From positions 186,001-250,000 of the forward strand of contig VFIW01000048.1 in NCBI GenBank assembly GCA_006386115.1: a DNA stretch of 64,000 nt, read 5' to 3'. The notes under the pieces were generated by a model. It ran no database searches. It was not told the origin of the DNA and was given only the letters and a program-made list of their open reading frames with translations. A program made the translations under genes and the position numbers. The stretch comes from Globisporangium splendens. Its lineage: Eukaryota; Oomycota; Peronosporomycetes; Pythiales; Pythiaceae. Below, piece after piece: positions 38,901 through 48,620 of the stretch; the stretch's first letter is position 1; each line of letters begins with the position of its first letter.

Positions 38901-39061
38901 GTCCTCCTGTGACGACAGGTTCTTCAGCTGCTGCAACGGTCCATCCACCAATCCCCAATGCAGCCGCGCGATTCCGAGCTGTGGACTCGGACAATGATTC
39001 CGATTCCTCCGACGACGATTGGGATGCAAGTGGTAGCCTTTTCGGTCCGCCAAAGAAGTAA
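35999..39061 (+). CDS. WASHC2: WASH complex subunit FAM21 homologue
   Basis: 1020 residues, single exon, ATG at 35999. The N-terminal head (about residues 50-140) matches FAM21: [20 protein letters not shown], then [21 protein letters not shown]. The remaining ~850 residues are disordered, with 14 acidic LFG motifs (mostly DDDGGLFG with Pro/Ala spacers), corresponding to the LFa repeats through which FAM21 binds retromer VPS35 in animals and amoebae. The WASH complex nucleates actin on endosomes for cargo sorting. Identification rests on the head domain plus repeats. Confidence 0.88.
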   Translation: [1020 protein letters not shown]

Positions 39062-39645
39062 TAAAGAAGAATATCAAGCAGAAAAAGCTCCACGTCCAGA
39101 CGCTGATGTAAATCCCCAAGAAAAGAATAAAGACGATGCGTTTATTCCTCCCACTCTCTCCAACGACCGGTAAGGTTGTGCAGTTTGCAAGATGTGTTGC
39201 TGATGTTGTATGCACAGAGACAGGATTTTGATCACAAGAGCACAAGAAAGAGCAAGGGCATGCACGATTGCATTCCACTCAAGAATAAGGATATCGCAAT
39301 CACGCTGGCGTAGGTACGCAGAAGTATTTTGCCATTGACACTATGGGACTGCTGGTTAATCTGATGAACATTGTTCCATTCGAGCCGATTTAATAGGAAA
39401 CCTCACCAAGAAAACCAAGGATTTGTGGGTTTCCGAAGTCAATGGCGGTGATGATGGTAGAAGACTAAAGAAGAAAAAAATCAAATCTAGTGGGGTAATA
39501 TTGATAAAGACTCCTCCATAGCTTCCTGGAGTTTGCTGGGTCGATGAGACAGTCATATGGCTGTTTTGATGTCATCCTAGGAGTCAAGACGACAACGGCT
39601 TTGTTTCGGTCGTTCGCTATGTACAAATCGTCTGCGCGCTTGTCC
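39062..39645. other. Convergent intergenic region
   Basis: About 580 bp between the 3' ends of FAM21 (+) and the FYVE gene (-). No gene recognised. Confidence 0.5.
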
Positions 39646-41727
39646 CTACTCGCCCGAGCTCTGTAGACCTGCATGCTGCGCGTTGGTCTGCGACTGGAGG
39701 TTGACCTGATCGCGCACCTGGGACGCCTTGTGCAGCAACTGGATCATTTGCTCCTTCAGCACCGGGTCTTCGCGCGGCGCCTCGCGCGGTTTTGCCTGCA
39801 CGATCATCGACGATTCACCCGAGTAGCTGCTCAGTGGCACCATATCCGAGGACGAGACGCTAATCTTGTGACCGTCATTGAGCCCATGTTGAGGTCCCAC
39901 GTTGTAGTTCGGATGGAAGTGCTGAGGCTGCTGGTGGTAAGGATTCTGATTGTAGTTGAGTGGATGCATCTGGTGGGAACGCGGCACGAGCTGCGACGTC
40001 AGCGCTGCGCGCGCGAACTTGTTCTGTGCCTCGCGCCGCTCCTGCACCATGACCATGGCCAAGTGCGCGAGGTTCTGCATCGTCGCGACCTGGTTCTCCG
40101 GCAGTGTGTGGCGCGGCTCTGTGTCGAGCACGCACACGGCGCCGACGCACTCGTTGTCGACCGTGAACAGCGGCGCGCCGGCCAAGAACCGCACAGCCAG
40201 CGGACCCGTGACGAATGGGTTGCTCATGAACCGCGGATCGCGCAGCGCGTCCATGACCACAAGCGGTCGCTGGTCGCGCACGGGGTACTCGCAGAAGCTG
40301 AAATCGCGCGGCACGTCGGACTCGCGCACATTCACGGCGCTCTTGAACCACTGGCGGTTCTCGTCGATCAGACTCACGACCGCGTACTTGCACGACAGCG
40401 CCTGCGCCGCGAGGTCGCACAGCGTGTCGTAGATGTCGACCTGTTCCTCCTTCTCGTCTTGCACGGCGTACTTGTCCTGGGACTCGAGACGCAGCCGCTC
40501 CATCAGGTCCGCGACCATGTCTTTCTTGGACGGGTCTCGCGCCGCGATCTGCCGTAACCACGCCATGCCGACGAGGTCCGGCACCGTCGACACCTGGGAC
40601 TGCTGACTCGGTAGCGCAAGCGCGTACTCCTCGACAGCATCGCGCAGCTTCTCGTCGTCGACGCCCTTGGGCAGTACGAGTTCTTTGTCCACGGACGACG
40701 ACGACACGGAATTGGGCGTCGTCGCGGCCTGCGAGTCCTTGTCGGTCTTGGTGCCGTCCATGCACGCCTTGCACACGCGCAGCGTCGTGAGCCCGACAGA
40801 CTGCAGGTCCACGGACTTGTACAGCGAGCAGCTCCGACAGATGATCTCGCCGCACGCGCGGCAGTGGTGCTTGCGGCGCGTGTTCGTGAACGTCTTGAGG
40901 CAGAGGTGGCAGCACTGGCGGTCCTTGTCGTTGACCCACGTGGGCTGGCGCCGCAGCGTGAGCTCGCGACTGATGCGCTTGCGGCTGATGCTCTCCTCGA
41001 TCACGCCGACCGACTCGGCCCAGTTGAGCAGCAGACTGCGGTTCATGCGGCGCTTAGAGCTCTTGTTGGGCGGCTGGCGCACCGAGCACACGAACTGCGC
41101 CTCCACCACGCCCTCCTCGCGCGGCCGGAAGAGGTACCCGCACTTGGAGAGCGAGCCGCGCTCCAACTTATGCGACTCGTAGAGCGGCGGACACTCCATC
41201 TGCTCGATCGACTCGTACATGCAGACGCCGATGGGCTTGTCCGGGTCGCCACCGATCGCGTCGGCGCCGATCACGCCCGTGTACTCCATGACGCAGAAGT
41301 CGTGCAGATGCACCATCGGGTTGATCGCGCTCTTCTTGTTGCGCATGGCGAGCCACTTGATCGCGAGCGTCTCGGACTCGTTCTGCTCGCTCTGGAAGAG
41401 CACAGCGGCGTCCGCGAAGCACTCGCGCAGCTGGAGCTGCATGAGCGTCCGGAACGCCGCCGTGGTGGGCGCCGCGAAGAGCTCCATGATGTCGTCCAGC
41501 GACGCCTTGACCGTGGCCACGCTCTTGATGGAGTACGTGAGCCCACCCTTCTGCCGGTCCTCCATCACCTGCACGCCCTTCTTCTCCTGCAGCAGCGTCC
41601 ACTCGGCCTCCGGGTGGTGCAGGTCGGGCACGAGCGCGCGCGCCCACAGCAGCAGGTCGTTCTCGTCCGAGAGCGTCACCTGCGGCGTCGCGAAGAAGCC
41701 GCTCCGCAGCGGCAGTGACCGCACCAT
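39646..41727 (-). CDS. START-like/FYVE/GAF protein
   Basis: 693 residues, single exon, ATG at 41727. The N-terminal ~230 residues resemble the START/SRPBCC lipid-binding regions found before FYVE fingers in oomycete proteins. The FYVE zinc finger (residues about 264-325) has WVNDKD, CHLC, RRKHHCRACGEIIC and RVCKAC, all the features needed for PI3P binding on endosomes. A GAF domain follows (about 433-560: VDIYDTLCDLAAQAL...VCVLDTEPR), then a Gln/His/Pro-rich tail. Probably an endosomal or signalling protein. The combination is characteristic of stramenopiles. Confidence 0.88.
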   Translation of the reverse strand: MVRSLPLRSGFFATPQVTLSDENDLLLWARALVPDLHHPEAEWTLLQEKKGVQVMEDRQKGGLTYSIKSVATVKASLDDIMELFAAPTTAAFRTLMQLQLRECFADAAVLFQSEQNESETLAIKWLAMRNKKSAINPMVHLHDFCVMEYTGVIGADAIGGDPDKPIGVCMYESIEQMECPPLYESHKLERGSLSKCGYLFRPREEGVVEAQFVCSVRQPPNKSSKRRMNRSLLLNWAESVGVIEESISRKRISRELTLRRQPTWVNDKDRQCCHLCLKTFTNTRRKHHCRACGEIICRSCSLYKSVDLQSVGLTTLRVCKACMDGTKTDKDSQAATTPNSVSSSSVDKELVLPKGVDDEKLRDAVEEYALALPSQQSQVSTVPDLVGMAWLRQIAARDPSKKDMVADLMERLRLESQDKYAVQDEKEEQVDIYDTLCDLAAQALSCKYAVVSLIDENRQWFKSAVNVRESDVPRDFSFCEYPVRDQRPLVVMDALRDPRFMSNPFVTGPLAVRFLAGAPLFTVDNECVGAVCVLDTEPRHTLPENQVATMQNLAHLAMVMVQERREAQNKFARAALTSQLVPRSHQMHPLNYNQNPYHQQPQHFHPNYNVGPQHGLNDGHKISVSSSDMVPLSSYSGESSMIVQAKPREAPREDPVLKEQMIQLLHKASQVRDQVNLQSQTNAQHAGLQSSGE

Positions 41728-44700
41728 TTTGTAAATCGGATTCGCGTTGCGGCGCTAAATCGGGGTGCGCTTGTTGATGTTGTCGAGGTTGTTCGGGGCT
41801 GTCTTGCTTGTCGACAAGAAGCTGGTCTGCAGACAAACAGCACGGGGGTGGGGGGACTTTTTGCTTGGTTATGTGGCCGGAAGGCTAGTCGAGGAAGGTA
41901 CGCACAGCACGTTCGCACACGCAAAGAGGACCTGCGAATCAGGTGACTTTGCTGTGCTCTGTGTGTGGGTTGTTGGGGAGTGGCCGCAGGAAGAACCAAG
42001 GTAGTCGGTCCTTCCTTGTCTTTTTGCGAGTTGGAGTTGCGGCGAATACGGCGCGCTGATTGGCGGACGAGGATGTCCCTACTGCGCTGTTGTGCGCTCG
42101 TCAAGCAAGCACACTGCGTGCAGAGAGGACCGACCTTTGATAAGGAGCACTCGCTTGTCAAAACAACCAAAGCTCCTATCTAGCGAGCAAAGCAAAGCAA
42201 AGCAAAGCACATAGCAAGCACACGACAACAAAGCAACAAACAAATGCTGCAGCAAGCGGGATGGTGCTGGCATACAAACTCCAAGACAATTGCTGCAACT
42301 TGCTGTGCAGCTCTTGTAAGCAGAGCTTCGGCAAGGGGTTCGGGGTTTGCACTGTAAAAGATGCTGCTGGAAGAAAGGGCAGACCAACCAATGAGCAGGT
42401 AGGACGGAAACAGCAGCACAATTACACACGGAGAGGGATGACTCGTCCGTGGCAGGATGTGACCCATTGGCGAAACCCAGCTGATGAGAGGAGGGGCGAC
42501 GTCCTCAGGCGCGACAAGATGGATAGGGGTTCAGATGCACGGAATGCCTCTTACCCGAAAGCAGAGGTCGAAAAGATTCTTCGGTCGGCAAAAGACCTCT
42601 TTATCACGCGTATCCTCCTCAGCGTGATTATCAGCACACAATTGCAGCAGACAACTCGACTCGGATATTTTACGCAAGTGATAGAGTGGCGGTGGTCATT
42701 ATGCGAGGCGACGCAGGTGGAATGGAGAAAAGCCACTCGATCTTTGTTGCCTGCTCTTTTGGCCACATCGGCGCGAATGCGACCTTGATTGAATGCAGAG
42801 GTCTGTCCCCCACAGCCGAGAGCATGAGATACACCAACTGGCACAGGTTAGAAGCATACGAGTGACTGAAAGTGAGAGGAAATAAAGACGCCACCAATTC
42901 AGTGCGCCTGGTCGTAGATGAGTCGTTTTCAAAAGGGTATCAAGTTGCATGCACTGTTATAGAGGGGACTCGGACAATTCGATATTCGATCCAGCGCAGA
43001 ACATCAGCTTCTGCTCCCCCACAGTGCAGTAGCTAGCCAGCCCAGCTGCCACGCATTTGCCACACTCAATTTGTGTCGCTGGTGCCACTGACTGTCGAGC
43101 GGACAGATTGGCAAGCTGACCATGGTGCCAACGCACGCATTACTGGCGATTTGCAGCTCAGCTGGCATGAAAGAGTAGCCATTGTGTATCCAAAACCGAA
43201 CGTGCTGAGCCAATTTCACAGCAGTAATAGCGTGGCGTGGGTCCAGGTCAGCTCCGAAGCTGGAGTCTGTCATTCTTCGTCTGTGTGGCACTGCAATATG
43301 GGCATTGCAGGCGTGGTGGAAATGGCTCAGTCTGCACTTCATTCGGACGCATTCCTCGGTGTTCTAGCGACCACAGAAACATGCACAATGCAAGGCGCTC
43401 TATTGGACCCGAAACACGAAAAGAGGCAATTCGTCAGCAGAGAGCGTGAGGGCATTCGCAGACAGTGTGGACACAGTGCTGTGATTTGGAGCCACGTGTC
43501 AAAGTGGCACCGCAATTCAAAAGCACTGACTTGTAACAAGTGGTCCACGGTAGGCGAGGATCTATGCATTTGGCAAGATGCTGAGCGCAATGGGTGATGT
43601 TGTCCTTTCTGAATTGGTGCGCTAGTCTGTAAAGTAGGTTCGCTTATCGGTGACTCTTCGATTGCTACTGCCACCAAATCTGCGTTTTAAATTTGAACAT
43701 GCAAGGCGTTTCGTACTGTACGATGGATGTGTCTTATGATCCCAAACTCTGTGTCGCTAGCCACATTTGGTGCAATCAATGCGCCACTGGATCGCACCCG
43801 CCACCGACTGGCAAGTGAAGCACACCCCATGTATGTTTACGCTTGGCGCACGAGTGTATTTTGAACTTGCGGTTGGTGTGGTGTTTTCGTAATTGTTGCG
43901 TCTGCTACGGTACTTGTGTTGTTTTTCGTGGTGCATGACAGCTCATCAATTTGGGGTTTTACCCAACCGTCCGTCCGTCCGTCCGCTCGACCGTTCGTTC
44001 CCCATCCCCAGTCGCCAGGTTTGTTCCCCCATTTGAAAAACCGCAAAGTAGGTACCGACGTTGCCATCTGGATCCTCAATTCGGGACGCATCTGTTCTCC
44101 AATTCGGGATTCTCGCTTGCACTCGGGACGTCAGTCGTTTATTCACCGCTCGATTCGGGAACGTGGGACGGTCAGACCCCTACACTTGACGGTCGTCCTC
44201 CCCCCTCCCCCTCTCTCCCCCCCTCTCTCTCTCTCTCACGCTCCACCGTCCACACGGTTTTTTGAATTTCTCAATCCACACGAGATCGACCATCACTCTG
44301 CCGCTCCTCCCCTCTTCCCAGACCAATTCTGTTGTCGCCCCCCACACGCGCCACAGCCGCGCCGTCCCCCACTCGCCTGCCCTCACTCACACACTCTCTC
44401 GCAGACAGGAAAGCACCGAGAGAAGACGACGACACAAGAAGAAAGGAAGGAAGAAAGGAGACCACTTTACGCAGTAGAGTGCGCGTTCCCCCCCCCTCTG
44501 TCCCCTTCTCTCTCCCCCCCTCATCAGTCCCCTCCTACCTGCTCTGGAGCGGCCATCGACTGGAGCCACTCGCAGGTGAGGTCTTGGTGTGCGATTACTA
44601 TGCGTGTGGGTGAATGGATGTGCGTGTGGGTGAATGGATGTGTGTAGGAGCAGAAGAGATCACCTGACGAGATTGACGTCTTGATTTTGATTGCCGCGAT

Positions 44701-44976
44701 TCATACGCGCATGTGTGTGAATTGTTTGCATGAGAGAATGGGAGACAGATAGTGTTGAGTGTCCCGTTTATTTGTTTCTTTCTGTGTGATATGGGTTCGA
44801 TGTGTGCATGAGAGAGACAGAAAGAAGCATTCAGGGAGTTGAATCTGACGTGCGTGCTTCTGTTTCTCTTTCTTGTTGTTTTCCATTGCAATGTGAACAG
44901 TGAGTTTGCGTGTGTCCTGACAACACCGCCCCCGCCCTCTTCCTTCCGACAGTCGAGTCGTTGAAACAAGAGAACC
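41728..44976. other. Long non-coding region and Tup1 leader
   Basis: About 3.2 kb between divergent genes. It holds a (GCAAA)4 tandem at 42186-42207, a (CCGT)n run at about 43967-43985, and a strongly pyrimidine-rich stretch at about 44195-44560, probably promoter and leader of the Tup1 gene. A likely 5'-UTR intron runs 44576-44952 (CGCAG/GTGAGG ... CCGACAG). A frame of 174 codons at 43073-43597 shows no known domain. Confidence 0.5.
44601..44640. repeat. 20-bp perfect tandem duplication
   Basis: TGCGTGTGGGTGAATGGATG occurs twice back to back, inside the inferred leader intron of the Tup1 gene. Confidence 0.9.
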
Positions 44977-47230
44977 ATGTACTCGTCGGCAGGATCCGGT
45001 CCAGCGCGACGTGGTGGAAACCCGCCAGTGAACGTGGCGCCACCACAAATTCGTGGTCCTCCGAACCCTCCCAACATGCCCCCAATGGCGAACGCTGCTG
45101 GTGCGGGTTCGAGCCGTATCAGCGATATGCTCGACCAAGTGAAAGCTGAATACGAAGCGGCGATCCAACAGCTGAACATCTCGAAGATGGAGCAATTGGA
45201 GATGGAGCGTAAGATCCAATCTCAAGTCGTGGAAATGGACCAGATTCAACAGACTCTGAAGACGTTGGAGGCCAACCACCGTCGCATTCGTCAACAATAC
45301 GAAGAGGACATGATGCGTATGCGCCGCCAATTGGAAGGACAAGCGGCTCCAGGCGTCAAGATCAGCAGCAACAAGCGTATTCGCACCCAGAGTAGCTCGG
45401 GTTCTGGCGCACCAATGCAGCCTGAAGATGGCTTGATGTCTGTGGTGAACGTTGCTACGGGTGGTGCTTCGAACCGATCGAGCAACCCGCGATCGAACTC
45501 GCCAGTTCGTGTTGTGCCGGTCCAGCCAGCGTCTCGCTCGCTTCAGCAGCTTGGACAGCAACCAATCACACAAGGTCAACCACCTCAATCCCAGCAACAG
45601 CCACAGCAGCCGCCACCTCAGCTCAGCCCTTTGGAAGGTCAGTCGACTACTCCAACGAACCGCAGAGGTCCAATTCCAGGCTTGAACCGTGAGGGTTCTC
45701 AAGAGGCGAATGGTAAGGTGGAAGGCCGCAGCATCCCACCAGTGTCGCAGTCTGGTCCATCGTCGCCAGTTTCGAAGAAGTCCAAGTCGAACGGGAGCGG
45801 CGAATCCAACAGCATTCCGTCGCTCTCGAACGGCAAAGGTGCGCTCCCGTCGGTCAGTGCGTCGACTGGCTCGGCTTCATCTGGTGCGTTGATCCCTTCG
45901 GTTCCAAAAATCCACAGAGAGCACCACGCATCGGCGGAATCAAGCCCGTCGTCGTCGAGCAACAACTCTGGGCAAACGCAAGCTGTGCCTGCTTCCACCC
46001 CGACCACTAGCAGTACGTCTGTTGCTGGCAAACAATCCCCTCCAGAATCGAACCAAGCTGCTAACTCTTCGGGTGCATCTGGATCCAATGCCACGCAAAA
46101 GACCTCGAACTCGAAGGCTAGTCGGCTTAACTGGAGCTGTGTGTACTCGTCCAAGTCGACTATGGCGTACCAAGAATCTGAGCGCCCGGTTGCCGAGATG
46201 CATCAGTCGATGGACCACCAGAGCGTGGTGTGTGTTGTTCGTTTCTCGAACGATGGTACGATGATGGCTTCAGGTTGCCACAAGACTGCTCAGGTGTTCG
46301 ATGTCAAGACCGGTGACCGCAAATTCTTTGTGTCGCGTCCTGGTTCGAATGGTGGAAACGCTAACAACGCTGCTGCTGCCACGAATGAAGCTGACGATGC
46401 GTATGTCCGTGCCGTGTGCTTCTCGCCTGACTGCACGAAGCTTGTGGCTGGTATGCCACACAACACGATCCGCATTTGGGATATTGCTTCCAACGAAGAA
46501 GGTCCAGCCATGACTGGCCACGAGTCTGAGATTTACTCTTTGGACTACGTGAACGACTTTATTGTGTCTGGATCTGGCGACCGCAAGGTTCGACTCTGGG
46601 ATGCGCGCTCTGGGCAGTGCAAGAAGATTTTCGGCAGCGAGACTGGCGGTCCATCGGACGGTGTCACCTCGGTTGCGTTGTCTCCTGATGGTCGTTTGCT
46701 TGCTGCGGGTTCGTTGGACAAGGTCGTGCGAATTTGGGACACGGAGACTGCGCAGCTGTTGGACCGCTTGGAAGGTCACAGTGACTCGGTGTACTCGATT
46801 GCGTTCTCCCCTGATGGGAAGAATTTGATTTCGGGTTCGTTGGACAGAAACATCATGCTTTGGGATGTGTGTGCTCAAGGCCGAACCACGACTCGCCCGC
46901 GCATGTTGTTCCAAGGCCACAAAGATTTTGTTCTCTCTGTTGCGTACACTCCGGATGGAAGGTATGTTGTTCTTGTGCTTGGTGTTTGCTGCTGATTAGA
47001 GATTGCGCTAAACGTATTTGGTTTCTGATTTGCGTAGATGGCTCATGTCCGGGTCCAAGGATCGCTCGGTTGTGTTCTGGGACCCTCGATCGTCTCGCTC
47101 CGTATTAACTCTCACCGGTTACAGAAATTCGGTGATCAGCGTGGCCTCGTCACCTGCTTCGCCATACTTCGCGACGGGCAGCGGGGACTGTTTTGCTGTT
47201 GTTTGGAAATACCAGTGCCAAACTTTTTAA
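44977..47230 (+). CDS. TUP1: Tup1-type WD40 transcriptional corepressor
   Basis: Exons 44977-46961 and 47038-47230 (76-bp intron, GAAG/GTATGT...GCGTAG/ATGG), 725 residues. After a Gly/Pro-rich start, a coiled coil ([20 protein letters not shown] ... [20 protein letters not shown]) matches the Tup1 tetramerisation domain. A long Ser/Pro/Gln-rich linker precedes a C-terminal seven-bladed WD40 propeller ([34 protein letters not shown] and others). Tup1 proteins repress transcription in the nucleus when recruited by DNA-binding factors. The last propeller blade lies in exon 2. Confidence 0.9.
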
Positions 47231-48620
47231 ATATACGACAGAGTGGTAAATAGTCGAGGAGCTAGTGAACAAGAAAACAAGACACAAAAAACAAGGAGCA
47301 GAAAAACGGAATGTGGCGACGGATGGAAGATCGAATACCAAGTGGATGCCTGTCAACCCACGACCGAAGCGAGAACGAAGAAGATCGAGACGGTGTGATG
47401 TGAGTGTGTTCGGAAACGATGAATATCTTCAAGACTCCCTGATGTCGCCCCATTGCTGTCTGGTTGAAATTGGTTTGCATGTGGGGTGATGATTGTACGG
47501 TTCGGTTTGGTTGGTGAATGGGTGATTTGTCGGACAAGAAAATGGTGCAAGCGAAGCCAGAAAGAGCCGCAGTCAGCAGCCTTTGGGATCGGAAGATCGT
47601 CTCTTCTTCGTCGGAGAGAAAAGAAAGAAACATTAGTGCATTTTTTATCGTCTTTTTTAACCTCCAAGCCAATGAAAGCCGCCATCATGTGTATATGCAT
47701 TTTCGTGTGTGTGTGTGTGTGTGTGTGTGCGTGGCATTCATGACGTGTTGGTGGTGGTCGATTGTCTGTCCATCGTTGACGGCATTGGTCAAGACTTTGG
47801 TGATGATCGATCTCGTGCGATCTTTCAAAGCCAGCAGCAAATCCTGAAGAAGAGTTTGGATGATAGCGTAGTTAAGACTGAATGCAGACTTTGAATCGAT
47901 TTTGATCGACAAGTCAGAGAAGACATATTCGAGACTGCTGTTGACGTCCACCTGATTTCGGATTTAAGATTTAGGAAGGTAACCGAACTTTTACTGTACC
48001 TCACCGCTGCATGTTTTTGCTGCGAGATGTTGATGCGTAATTACGCTATTTGTCCGTTTTTGGCAGTGACTGACACTCACCGTGGAGTCAGAATGATGGT
48101 GATTAATCACTTTGGACGGTCGTAGGTTGCCTGCTCTTCTGCACTTGAATCGTTGCGCAAGCTTTGCGCCTTTGGGGCTCTTTATCTAGCTTGTTTATTG
48201 AGAACCTTCAACACTCTCCGCTCTCTGGATCGCATCCTCCCAACGTGATCGAAAGCGTTCAGACGATCGTGGTGTGGCTTTCTCGGATCCGTTTCACGCG
48301 GCAATGGTCTCATCAGTTACAAATGAAGTCAAGGAGAATGGCCACCACCTCGATCGCATCCTTACGCTACCAAGCCCTTCCTGTGAATTTCTTCTTCACT
48401 GCAGCTATGAAAAGGCACGCAGCACCTTGAGGACGGAGAGCAGAAATTGACATGCTCACTTCCACAATCGTACTTCATTGGACACTCGTTAGGTTCGACT
48501 TGTCTGCTCCACTAAGTACGCGCTGCTCGTGAAAAGCGTACTTTACCGGAGCCCCTCGTCACCCACCCAACCGAATCGCCGAGCTCCAAACGGCATCATC
48601 GTCCCATTAGCAGCAGCACG
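47231..48620. other. Intergenic with GT microsatellite
   Basis: About 1.4 kb without a recognisable gene. A (GT)12 run lies at 47705-47729. Confidence 0.5.

Noticed and set aside
43073..43597. 174-codon plus-strand ORF in the Tup1 upstream region
   Set aside because: No domain, no coding-like codon bias, no promoter or splice context; treated as chance.
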